Source: Planctomycetota bacterium
GTDB lineage: Bacteria; Planctomycetota; Planctomycetia; Planctomycetales; Planctomycetaceae
NCBI GenBank assembly: GCA_030836185.1
Contig: JAURQH010000004.1
Span: 1 to 56,143 of the forward strand
Direction: 5' to 3'
Length of the DNA stretch: 56,143 nt
In this document: positions 15,852 through 23,528 of the stretch, piece by piece
Position numbering within the stretch: position 1 is the stretch's first letter
Layout of the letters: each line of letters starts with the position of its first letter
Position numbers and translations under genes: made by a program
The notes under the pieces: model-generated
Told to the model about the DNA's origin: nothing
Seen by the model: only the letters and a program-made list of their open reading frames with translations
Database searches by the model: none

Positions 15852-16769
15852 TCAGCTTACGGTTGCTTTGTCAACAATTGATTGATGAATAGTGCCGTTG
15901 ATCAATCCCCCCGTGAGCAAAAAAACTCCGGTCAGATGAAACCAGATGAGCAAGGCGGCAATCCCTCCCAGTGTTCCGTAGATTTCATTGAAACGATGGA
16001 ACGAATCGACATAAATTCCCAAGCCGATGGTGACCGCAACCGAACCAATCGTTGCCAGCAAGCTACCCGGTGAAACCAGATAATAGCCAACCTTCACTGA
16101 AGGAACGATCCAATACAAAAGCGAAGAGGCGACCAACATGAAGCCGGCCTGAAGCCCCCAGCGAGTGAACGAATAAGTTGGTGACTGCATCCATTCTAGT
16201 TGTAATTCATTCAGAAGATATCGCATGATGGGAGGGCCAAACACCAACGCCACCATCGTCACCAACAGGAGTACCAAGAGCAGAAAGACCATCAACAACG
16301 AGACCAGTCTGGCTGCAAAAAACTTTCGCGGAACATCCACGCCATAAGCCGCATCGAGCCCCTGCCCGAATGTTCGGAATAATCTCGACCCGGTGGTCAT
16401 CAACAAGAATGCTGAGCCAACTGTCAATGTGACGTTGATGGAACCCTCCATCCCGCTTAATTGTTTTCGAATCAGTGAGACAACATTCGCAGGCATCCCG
16501 GCTTCGGTTGCCTGCAAAGACGCTTCCAAGAAATCTTCGATGGGCAGTAACGCGCTGACTGCCAAAATTAAGATGAGTAGGGGGGCTGTCGAGAATAATG
16601 CATAATAGGCCAATGCGGCTGAGCGAGCCGAGAGCTGCTGTTTGACAAAACTCTGAACCGATTTGATGACAAATTCTAAAAAAGAGAGCCCGCCCAGACT
16701 CCACAGTTCACGATAACTCATTGTGGTTGGCTTTGTCGAAAAAGGGATCTCGGAGGGAGGGTTGCGCAT
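15852..16769 (-). CDS. YihY/UPF0761-family inner-membrane protein
   Basis: The 305-residue product shows the family pattern. An N-terminal amphipathic region is followed by SARSAALAYYALFSTAPLLILI (first helix), then four or five more helices, and the C-terminal EIYGTLGGIAALLIWFHLTG. The family was once called RNase BN in error; its actual function is unclear, with suggestions of lipid or solute transport. ATG at 16769 was chosen; another at 16721 is possible, and the open frame to 16964 is unlike the family. It is divergent from the broken sulfotransferase gene. Confidence 0.85.
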   Translation of the reverse strand: MRNPPSEIPFSTKPTTMSYRELWSLGGLSFLEFVIKSVQSFVKQQLSARSAALAYYALFSTAPLLILILAVSALLPIEDFLEASLQATEAGMPANVVSLIRKQLSGMEGSINVTLTVGSAFLLMTTGSRLFRTFGQGLDAAYGVDVPRKFFAARLVSLLMVFLLLVLLLVTMVALVFGPPIMRYLLNELQLEWMQSPTYSFTRWGLQAGFMLVASSLLYWIVPSVKVGYYLVSPGSLLATIGSVAVTIGLGIYVDSFHRFNEIYGTLGGIAALLIWFHLTGVFLLTGGLINGTIHQSIVDKATVS

Positions 16770-16933
16770 CTTCTCAAAGTCCTCATAAGTGTTGGGAACT
16801 TCAAACCACAAAGTCGAAGTTTTTGATTGCGAGAGTCGTATTGCAAGCCTCGCTCTGATCGTTAAAATTCTGATTCGCAAGATCGATGGTGTGAAACGAT
16901 CCTCCATCAACATCAACCAGGATAGAAGATGAT

Positions 16934-17797
16934 ATGGCCACAGTGAAAAAAAAGTCGATCCCAAAACGGATCAAGCTTGCCGTCCGGGCATCGTTCTTCA
17001 AGCATTATCGACAGGCAACTGCATCTCGTCGCTATCTTCCTGAGTTTCTGATTATTGGCGCGATGAAAGCGGGAACACGAAGTCTGCACGGCTATATGAT
17101 CACTCATCCTGAATTGGTCAAAGGGATCAGGAAAGAAATTCACTATTTTGATGGTGGAACCAATCCTGCCATCGATACCTACTCAGAATGAGAGATCTGG
17201 TATCGCGCACACTTTCCCATTCGACGAAATTCTGCGACACCGAAAAAAGCCATCGATGCTTCTCCACTCTACTTGTTCAATCCACTTACTCCGCAAAGAA
17301 TTGCCGACACCACACCACAGATGAAGTTGATCGCCTTACTTCGCGACCCTGTTGAAAGAGCCATCTCTCATTATTTTCATGAAGTTCGTATGGGGCGCGA
17401 GACGTTACCTCTCATGGAGGCGTTGCTTGCTGAGGACAATCGATTGAAGCCCGCGATTGACTCTGAAGACTACAAAAATCTTGACTACATTCACTTCTCT
17501 TACAAATCACGAGGCCATTATTACGATCAGCTCAAGCGATACTTGAAACATTTCCCCAGAGATCAAATGCTGATTTTGGAAAGTGGGCAATTCTTTTCGG
17601 CTCCTGAATCAACATTGCGAGAAGCATTCGATTTCGTGGGAATCAATCCGAGCCATCAAGTAAAAAACCTCCAACCACAAAACGTGGCGAGTAATAAGGC
17701 TCCCGTTGATCAGGAAGTTTTTGATTACCTTTCCAACTATTTTCGTCCCCACAACGAAAAACTGTTCGACCTACTGGGAATCAACTATGGCTGGTAA
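16934..17797 (+). pseudogene. Sulfotransferase interrupted by an in-frame TGA
   Basis: Read through one stop codon, this frame encodes a complete PAPS-dependent sulfotransferase of 287 codons. The 5'-phosphosulfate loop is IIGAMKAGTRSL near residue 40, the 3'-phosphate motif is LRDPVERAISHY near 135, and a C-terminal LLGINYGW closes the protein. Codon 86 (17189-17191) is TGA, directly before WYRAHFP, with coding sense resuming in the same frame on the other side, so there is no frameshift. Family members usually have Gly or another residue here; GGA to TGA or TGG to TGA would be single changes. It is either a recent pseudogene or a sequencing error. Sulfotransferases in sulfatase-rich planctomycetes may decorate exopolysaccharide. 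Confidence 0.8.
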
Positions 17798-18053
17798 CCC
17801 AGTTCAATCTCTAAGAGCCTGACTCATGTGCTTTTCTAGGGGAGAATGAGCCAACTGGTGGCCAATTGAGTTCATCTCGAATTCACTTTACGGCTTCTCT
17901 CTGATCGCTTTTGAACCAGAAATCGTTAAATCCAGAAAATTCGTCACGACCGTTAAAGTTTACCAGGTTTAACAGCCGATGCTTACTGATAGCTGGCATC
18001 GACTTCGAGCCGGTGATTTGGTCAATCAGATACGAATTTCAGGATACTTTGCG

Positions 18054-18635
18054 ATGAGCAATCGAATTTGGATGTTCGCCTCTTTGTTGGTTGCCGCCTT
18101 GGCAACCGGTTGCTGCCACGATCAGTGTGGCTATTACAACTCAACCGCGTACGATCCATGCACAGGCTTGGTTCAAAACAGTCATGGTTGCTTGGGCAAA
18201 ATCAAAAACATCTTCCATAAAGATGATGGATGCGGCTGCAAACAGAAAAAACAGAAATCACAATGTGGTTGTGGGAATGACCACATGATGCCGAGCCACG
18301 GCTCACATGTTTACGGCGGTGGATCCTCCGACTGTCCTTGCAACGACTCTCACTCTTATCCGGGGACACCAACTTTCAGTCCCAGTGGGCCGATGGAAAC
18401 TTACGTGTCACCCGAAGAGTTCGACAAAATCGAAGGGACTCCCATGCCCTCCAAAACGCTGAAGACCGAGACTGTACCGACGCCGATGCAACCCATGAAA
18501 CCGGTTCCGGCTCCTGCTGCCGAGCCTGAGGCACTCCCTTCAGAAACATCAACCACCATTCCACCAGCCAGCTACGTGGTTCCTTCTCCTCTGGAAGGCC
18601 CCTCGGTTCCTGTCCTGAAACCGTTTCAAGGTTAA
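18054..18635 (+). CDS. Cysteine-rich lipoprotein, planctomycete type
   Basis: The 193-residue product has a lipoprotein signal with lipobox ALATGC (Cys at about residue 20), so it should be lipid-anchored. The first 90 mature residues contain many Cys pairs (CCHDQC, GCGCK, CGCG), the middle has His/Gly/Ser-rich stretches, and the last 100 residues are rich in Pro, Thr and Glu, ending VPVLKPFQG. The Cys content suggests disulfide cross-linking or metal binding at the cell surface. No enzyme motif is present. ATG at 18054 is chosen because it gives the signal peptide. Confidence 0.65.
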   Translation: MSNRIWMFASLLVAALATGCCHDQCGYYNSTAYDPCTGLVQNSHGCLGKIKNIFHKDDGCGCKQKKQKSQCGCGNDHMMPSHGSHVYGGGSSDCPCNDSHSYPGTPTFSPSGPMETYVSPEEFDKIEGTPMPSKTLKTETVPTPMQPMKPVPAPAAEPEALPSETSTTIPPASYVVPSPLEGPSVPVLKPFQG

Positions 18636-18700
18636 AAACATTCTTTCCTGAATGCCTGTAAAGCCAGTTGAGAGGTGGAGCTCTCACTAGCTTTTCGTTT

Positions 18701-19489
18701 TTAACTCGCGGGAGGAACGCCCAAAGATTTGCCTCCGTCGATTGCCAACATCGTCCCGGTCACCATGAGGGCAGCGTCACTGCACAGCCATGCAATGGAC
18801 TCGGCAACCTCTTCAGGAGTGATCATTCGATTCCAGGCAGCGGCTCCGGGACTGGCGTGAATGACATCGTGAATAAATTGATCAGAATCGTCAGCCTTCT
18901 CGATATCCGCATCCATCATTCCAGTTTCTCCAACTGGTCCTGGACAGACCGCATTGATTCGTATCCGATCTTTGGCATGACACAACGCAAGGCTTTTTGT
19001 CATCCCCACGACGGCCTGCTTACTGGTCGAATAGAGGGGGTCATGTGCCCTCGGCAACAACCCTGCATTACTGGCAACATTGACAATCGATCCTCCATCT
19101 CCCTTGAGCATCTGCCTGATTGCATGCTTACAACCAAAGAACGCACCTTTGAGATTCACTCCCATGCAGAAGTCCCAATCCTCTTCGGTTACCTCCGTGA
19201 CGGGCTTCACCATTCCAACACCCGCATTATTCACGAGCAAGTCAAGACGCCCCGTTTCGGCAACCGCCCGATCAACTAATTGCTGGAGAACCGCTTCCTC
19301 GCGGACATCCCCCGTGCTGCGAGAAATTCCCAATTCCTGATAACGGGCAGTATTCTCGGGGAGTTGTCGAATGTCGGTTAAATAGACTTTTGCACCCCAT
19401 TCCGCCATTAAAACAGCCGTAGAACGTCCAATTCCTGATTCTCCACCAGTAATAATCGCAGTTTGTCCAGAAAATCTTGTTTCCGTCAT
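18701..19489 (-). CDS. Short-chain dehydrogenase/reductase (SDR)
   Basis: This is a classical SDR of 262 residues. The nucleotide-binding GGESGIG lies near residue 15, LVNNAG near 88, the catalytic Ser in NVASNAG near 140, and YSTSK (Tyr and Lys) near 155. The C-terminal region, with DGG near 252, fits the 3-oxoacyl-ACP-reductase-like subgroup. Asp at the end of the second strand (YLTDI) favours NAD(H). The substrate cannot be inferred. It stands alone and diverges from the DUF1549/DUF1553 operon. Confidence 0.9.
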   Translation of the reverse strand: MTETRFSGQTAIITGGESGIGRSTAVLMAEWGAKVYLTDIRQLPENTARYQELGISRSTGDVREEAVLQQLVDRAVAETGRLDLLVNNAGVGMVKPVTEVTEEDWDFCMGVNLKGAFFGCKHAIRQMLKGDGGSIVNVASNAGLLPRAHDPLYSTSKQAVVGMTKSLALCHAKDRIRINAVCPGPVGETGMMDADIEKADDSDQFIHDVIHASPGAAAWNRMITPEEVAESIAWLCSDAALMVTGTMLAIDGGKSLGVPPAS

Positions 19490-19794
19490 TTTAAGACATA
19501 ACCTCTTATATAGTAATGCTATAAGGCCATTAATTATTATCAGATCGATGATGCGATTTGCCTCAGAGTCCCCTAAAAATCAGCATAAACTATTCAGTGT
19601 AAGGACTTTATGGCTTATCATAAAGACTTGGAGTTTTTTCCCGGAATGTGTCGAAGGATCTTCTGCAAAGATCTGGTAATCTTATAGCAGACACAGTTTA
19701 CGTTCATTGATGAAAAGCCGTAAGGCGTCGACAGCGCTCTACGAAATCACACAGTTTCTGTCATCTGCGAACCACGAAACAATTAAGGTAATCC
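19490..19794. promoter_or_regulatory. Divergent intergenic region (SDR / DUF1549 operon)
   Basis: These 305 bases contain no supported gene. An inverted repeat with arms CTTATA and TATAAG (19505-19525) lies about 16 nt upstream of the SDR start and could be an operator or simply an AT-rich -10 region. The right half must carry the promoter of the DUF1549/DUF1553 operon. Confidence 0.35.
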
Positions 19795-21474
19795 ATGATG
19801 AATCCCGCAACACAACTAATTTCACAAATTCACACAAGGATGTTGGTCCTGTGCGGTGGGCTGGCGATTCTCTCCGCCGTGGCTGGAGTTTCAGCACAGG
19901 CTGCGGAAGAAGCCGAGTTCTCGACTGGCTCTAACGAAGTCTTGATCAAAGAGGTCAATCAACTGATCCGTCGTTCCTGGGACGATAACCTGATTAAGCC
20001 ATCGGAAGTTGCCGATGATGCGGAATGGTTACGTCGAGTTTATCTCGATGTCGTCGGACACATTCCTCCCATGGAAACCGCCAAAGAATTCATCGCCTCG
20101 AAAGATCCTGCCAAGCGTTCCAAGATTGTCGATCAACTGCTGGATGATCCCGATTATGTTCGCAACTGGACGACCATCTGGACCAACAACAGTATTGGTC
20201 GTGGATTCCGCAACCGGGGAGACCGCGACGAAGTGAGTCGCTTGGGGATGGACAAGTTTTACCGCGAAGTGTTTGCTCGCAACCGTCCGTGGAACGAAGT
20301 TGTCAAAGACATCGTGACTGCGGAAGGAAATTTTGAAGAAAACGGAGCCGTCAACTTCATCTTGGCTCAAATGGAAATGCCCGATGAAGGGGTTCAGTTA
20401 ACGGCCGACTTTACAAAGCTATTTCTCGGCATTCAGGTCCAATGTACTCAGTGCCACGATCATCCGTTTAACGATTGGAAACAGGACCAGTTTTGGTCTT
20501 ACAACAGTATCTTCCGTCAAACCGCTAAAGACATTCAGCGTAAATATGATGAAGACTCTGGACGCATGGTGGTCGACTTTGTCGAAGTCACTTGGCGAAA
20601 CGTCGATCAGGAAGAAGTCTTCTTTGAACGTCGTAATGGTGAAGTTCGTCCTGCTTATCCCGTTTTCAACAGTCACAAGATTGATCCTGCCAAGCACGTT
20701 GACCGTCGTAAAGAGTTTGGAGAGCTTCTTCAAACTGATGCGGACAAAATGGTGGCTGCCGCCATGGTCAACCGCATGTGGGGCCATTTCTTCGGTTACG
20801 GATTCACTAAGCCTGTTGACGACATGGGACCACACAATCCCCCCTCTCATCCAGAGGTGATGGAATTGCTCACGAATTCATTTATCGAGAGTGGCTACGA
20901 TGTCAAACAATTGGTCCGCTGGATCGCCAATACCGAAGCCTACAACCTGACCAGTCAATTCAGCAAAGAGAACGAAATTGACAACCCGGCTGCCGGAGAA
21001 ATTCCGCTGTTCAGCCACATCTATGTCAAGGCGATGGAAGTCGAACAATTGTACGATTCCCTGATCATCGCCACCAATGCTCACAAATCAGGAGCTCGTA
21101 GCTTCGAGGCCTCAGAACAACAACGTCAACGGTGGTTGGGGGAATTTATCACGTTGTTCGGTGATGATGAAAACGACTCCAGCACATCCTTCAATGGCAG
21201 CATTCCGCAAGCCTTGATGATGATGAATGGGCGGCTTGTAACCGAAGCGACAAGTCTTGATCGAGGCAGTTTCTTGACCGAGACCGTTGCTTCTTCGGGC
21301 AGCGACGTTGATAAAGTCAAAAATATCTACTTGGCAACACTGTCTCGTTACCCCAACGGTCGCGAATTATCCAGCATTGCCAAACTGTTCCGCAGCAGTC
21401 CTAACAAAGCACTCGCTTATCAGGATGTCCTGTGGGCTCTGTTGAACTCAAACGAGTTTATTGTCAATCACTAA
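19795..21474 (+). CDS. DUF1549/DUF1553 (PSCyt2-PSD1) cytochrome-like protein
   Basis: The 559-residue protein has a signal peptide (hydrophobic core VLCGGLAILSAVAGV, cleavage near AQA) and the two planctomycete domains. DUF1549 begins DDAEWLRRVYLDVVGHIP near residue 75 and includes the CxxCH motif CTQCHDHPFND near 217, which could bind haem c. DUF1553 includes MVNRMWGHFFGYGF near 325 and ends with the NSNEFIVNH motif. Such proteins almost always travel with a DUF1501 partner, as here. They are exported and probably act in polysaccharide or other extracellular catabolism, but their biochemistry is not established. It is a paralogue of the C-terminal part of the protein at 23525. Confidence 0.9.
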   Translation: MMNPATQLISQIHTRMLVLCGGLAILSAVAGVSAQAAEEAEFSTGSNEVLIKEVNQLIRRSWDDNLIKPSEVADDAEWLRRVYLDVVGHIPPMETAKEFIASKDPAKRSKIVDQLLDDPDYVRNWTTIWTNNSIGRGFRNRGDRDEVSRLGMDKFYREVFARNRPWNEVVKDIVTAEGNFEENGAVNFILAQMEMPDEGVQLTADFTKLFLGIQVQCTQCHDHPFNDWKQDQFWSYNSIFRQTAKDIQRKYDEDSGRMVVDFVEVTWRNVDQEEVFFERRNGEVRPAYPVFNSHKIDPAKHVDRRKEFGELLQTDADKMVAAAMVNRMWGHFFGYGFTKPVDDMGPHNPPSHPEVMELLTNSFIESGYDVKQLVRWIANTEAYNLTSQFSKENEIDNPAAGEIPLFSHIYVKAMEVEQLYDSLIIATNAHKSGARSFEASEQQRQRWLGEFITLFGDDENDSSTSFNGSIPQALMMMNGRLVTEATSLDRGSFLTETVASSGSDVDKVKNIYLATLSRYPNGRELSSIAKLFRSSPNKALAYQDVLWALLNSNEFIVNH

Positions 21475-21490
21475 GTTTTTTGAAGATAAC

Positions 21491-21512
21491 CTCTGCAATC
21501 AATTTTGCAGAG
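21491..21512 (+). promoter_or_regulatory. Hairpin between the DUF1553 and DUF1501 genes
   Basis: A perfect 8-bp stem, CTCTGCAA and TTGCAGAG, closes a 6-nt loop within the 72-nt gap of the operon. There is no T-run after it, so it is more likely an mRNA stability or processing element than a terminator. Confidence 0.4.
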
Positions 21513-21546
21513 AATTGAATCAACCCTTTTCTTTTCGGAGACTAAC

Positions 21547-22845
21547 ATGAATCTTCCTGTTCCTGATGGCATGGACCGTCGGCACTTCATGCGTCATATG
21601 GCTGCTGGGGCAACAATTTTGCCTGCAATGCAGTTCATCAACCATGTGAAAGCCAACGCTCAAACTGTTCGCAAGAACCAAAAGGCCTGTATCCTACTTT
21701 GGATGAGTGGTGGTCCTCCAACAATCGATATCTGGGATCTGAAGCCCGGTTCGAAAAACGGTGGTGAATTCCAACCGGTTTCGACCAAAGGTGACATGCA
21801 GATTTCAGAACACATGTCGAAAACTGCCGGTGTCATGGATGAACTATCCATCGTTCGTTCCATGAGTACCCGTGAAGCCGACCACGGACGTGGCCGTTAC
21901 TTCATGCACACCTCATACGTGCCTAACCCCACCGTGATTCACCCGACCTTCGGTTCGGTTGTGTCTCACGAACTTGCCAGCAGCCGTAAAGATCTGGAAA
22001 TTCCCAGCTTCGTTTCGGTTGGTGGAAGCAGCATGGGACCGGGTTACCTCGGCATGAGCCATGCTCCATTCATGGTCCAAAGCAACGGACAAATCCGTAA
22101 CGCCGGTCAAAGCAATGAAACCGGTCGTCTCGGACAACGTCTGGCGATGTTGGGCGAAATCGAGTCGAACTTCATCAACTCCAACCGTGGAGAGTTCCCG
22201 AAAGCTCACAAAGAAGTTTATCAGAAAGCTGTGAATCTGATGACTTCCGATCAAATGCGAGCTTTTGAAGTCGCTCAAGAATCTGATCAGGTCAAGCAAA
22301 TGTACGGTGTCGGCGGCGGTGGTGCCGGCATGGGCATGGGTGCTAACCGATTCGGTGAAGGTTGCCTCCTGGCTCGTCGTCTTGTCGAAAGTGGCGTTCC
22401 CTTTGTCGAAGTCGACATGGGTGGCTGGGACCTGCACAACGATGTGTTCAACACACTTCGCGATCAGCGTCTGCCTCAACTCGATACGGCTATGAGTGCG
22501 TTGGTTGCCGACCTGAAAATGCGTGGTCTGCTTGAACACACAACCATCGTCTGGATGGGTGAGTTCGGTCGTACACCACGAATCAACCAAAACGTCGGTC
22601 GTGACCACTGGGCAGCCAGTTGGTCGGCTGTTGTTGGTGGTGGTGGTCTTAAAGGTGGCCAAGCGATTGGTGCCACTGATAAAGATGGTGTTGGCATCGA
22701 AGGTCAAAGCTACGTCCCAGGAAATATCTGGGCTTCTGTGGCTCATGCACTCGGTATTCCTCTCGATACGGTCCACACCTCAAAACGTGGTCGTCCGATG
22801 AAGCTTGCCAATGGTCAACCCCCGATTGCCGAACTGATCGGATAA
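21547..22845 (+). CDS. DUF1501 protein with Tat-like signal
   Basis: The 432-residue product has an N-terminal [13 protein letters not shown] segment resembling a twin-arginine signal, though RR is followed by H rather than a classical SRRxFLK. Alkaline-phosphatase/sulfatase-superfamily features of DUF1501 follow: [17 protein letters not shown] near residue 57, [12 protein letters not shown] near 293, [12 protein letters not shown] near 337 and GRDHW. It is the usual partner of DUF1549/DUF1553 proteins. The Gly-rich [10 protein letters not shown] loop is unusual. ATG at 21547 is preceded by a CGGAG sequence. A strong terminator follows, ending the operon. Confidence 0.9.
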   Translation: MNLPVPDGMDRRHFMRHMAAGATILPAMQFINHVKANAQTVRKNQKACILLWMSGGPPTIDIWDLKPGSKNGGEFQPVSTKGDMQISEHMSKTAGVMDELSIVRSMSTREADHGRGRYFMHTSYVPNPTVIHPTFGSVVSHELASSRKDLEIPSFVSVGGSSMGPGYLGMSHAPFMVQSNGQIRNAGQSNETGRLGQRLAMLGEIESNFINSNRGEFPKAHKEVYQKAVNLMTSDQMRAFEVAQESDQVKQMYGVGGGGAGMGMGANRFGEGCLLARRLVESGVPFVEVDMGGWDLHNDVFNTLRDQRLPQLDTAMSALVADLKMRGLLEHTTIVWMGEFGRTPRINQNVGRDHWAASWSAVVGGGGLKGGQAIGATDKDGVGIEGQSYVPGNIWASVAHALGIPLDTVHTSKRGRPMKLANGQPPIAELIG

Positions 22846-22871
22846 TCGACGACCGTTATGGAAAGAATTTC

Positions 22872-22908
22872 ACGGGGGGCGGTTTTCAATCGTCCCCCGT
22901 TTTTTTTA
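22872..22908 (+). terminator. Rho-independent terminator of the DUF1549-DUF1501 operon
   Basis: A stem of about ten base pairs (ACGGGGGGCG with CGTCCCCCGT, one G-T pair) closes a 9-nt loop and is followed by a run of eight T residues. It lies 27 nt after the DUF1501 stop and separates that operon from the sigma-factor gene. Confidence 0.9.
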
Positions 22909-22958
22909 GAGATACGAAAACCTCAGGTTAATCGATTCGTTGCCCGCGAGTATCACCC

Positions 22959-23528
22959 GTGAATGACGCCCTGAACCCGAAACATCACTCTGGAGAATCT
23001 TCCGCGACCATTCCTGATGCGGAATTTATTAAAGAGTTCACTCGGCAACAGCGTCCCGTTTTCCTCTTTATCCTCTCACAAATTTCCAACCCGGTGGAAG
23101 CTGAAGAGATTCTGCAAGAAACCAACTTGGTCATTTGGAACAAGTTTGAACAATTCGAACCCGGTACGAACTTCAAAGCCTGGGCCTGTCAAATCGCTCG
23201 TTATGAAGTTCTCAAGTGGCTCGACCGAAAGCGCAGAGACAAACATTATTTCAGCGATGATTTGATGCAGCAGATTGCCGAAGAGACTCTTGATGAATCG
23301 ATCGAATGGGAACTTCGACGAGAAGCGTTGACACACTGTTTACAAAAACTGAACCCTGAAGATTTGGAACTTGTCCAACTTCGATACGCTCCCGGCCAAT
23401 CAGGTAAAGGAGCCGCCGAAAGCATCGGACGACCGATCAATTCCGTCTATCAATCACTGGGACGAATTCGCCGAGCATTGATGGAATGTATTCGTCGAGA
23501 AATGTCCACCTTGGAACCAGGAACATGA
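22959..23528 (+). CDS. ECF sigma factor, planctomycete type
   Basis: The 189-residue protein has region 2 (LFILSQISNPVEAEEILQETNLVIW, then FKAWACQIARYEVLKWLDRKRR) and region 4 (LNPEDLELVQLRYAPGQSGKGAAESIG, then SVYQSLGRIRRALMECI). This is the sigma-70 subgroup common in planctomycetes and verrucomicrobia. The start is GTG at 22959, since the nearby ATG is out of frame. Its stop overlaps the next gene by ATGA, so the two are translationally coupled. The next protein carries an anti-sigma-like N-terminus and a membrane helix, which makes it the likely regulator. I see no obvious autoregulated promoter. Confidence 0.9.
   Translation: MNDALNPKHHSGESSATIPDAEFIKEFTRQQRPVFLFILSQISNPVEAEEILQETNLVIWNKFEQFEPGTNFKAWACQIARYEVLKWLDRKRRDKHYFSDDLMQQIAEETLDESIEWELRREALTHCLQKLNPEDLELVQLRYAPGQSGKGAAESIGRPINSVYQSLGRIRRALMECIRREMSTLEPGT

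Noticed and set aside
17189-17191. TGA as a selenocysteine codon in the sulfotransferase
   Set aside because: The position is not a catalytic or redox site in the family and I saw no SECIS-like hairpin directly downstream.
21913-22776. 287-codon antisense frame opposite the DUF1501 gene
   Set aside because: Typical long shadow frame of a well-conserved gene; no recognisable domain.
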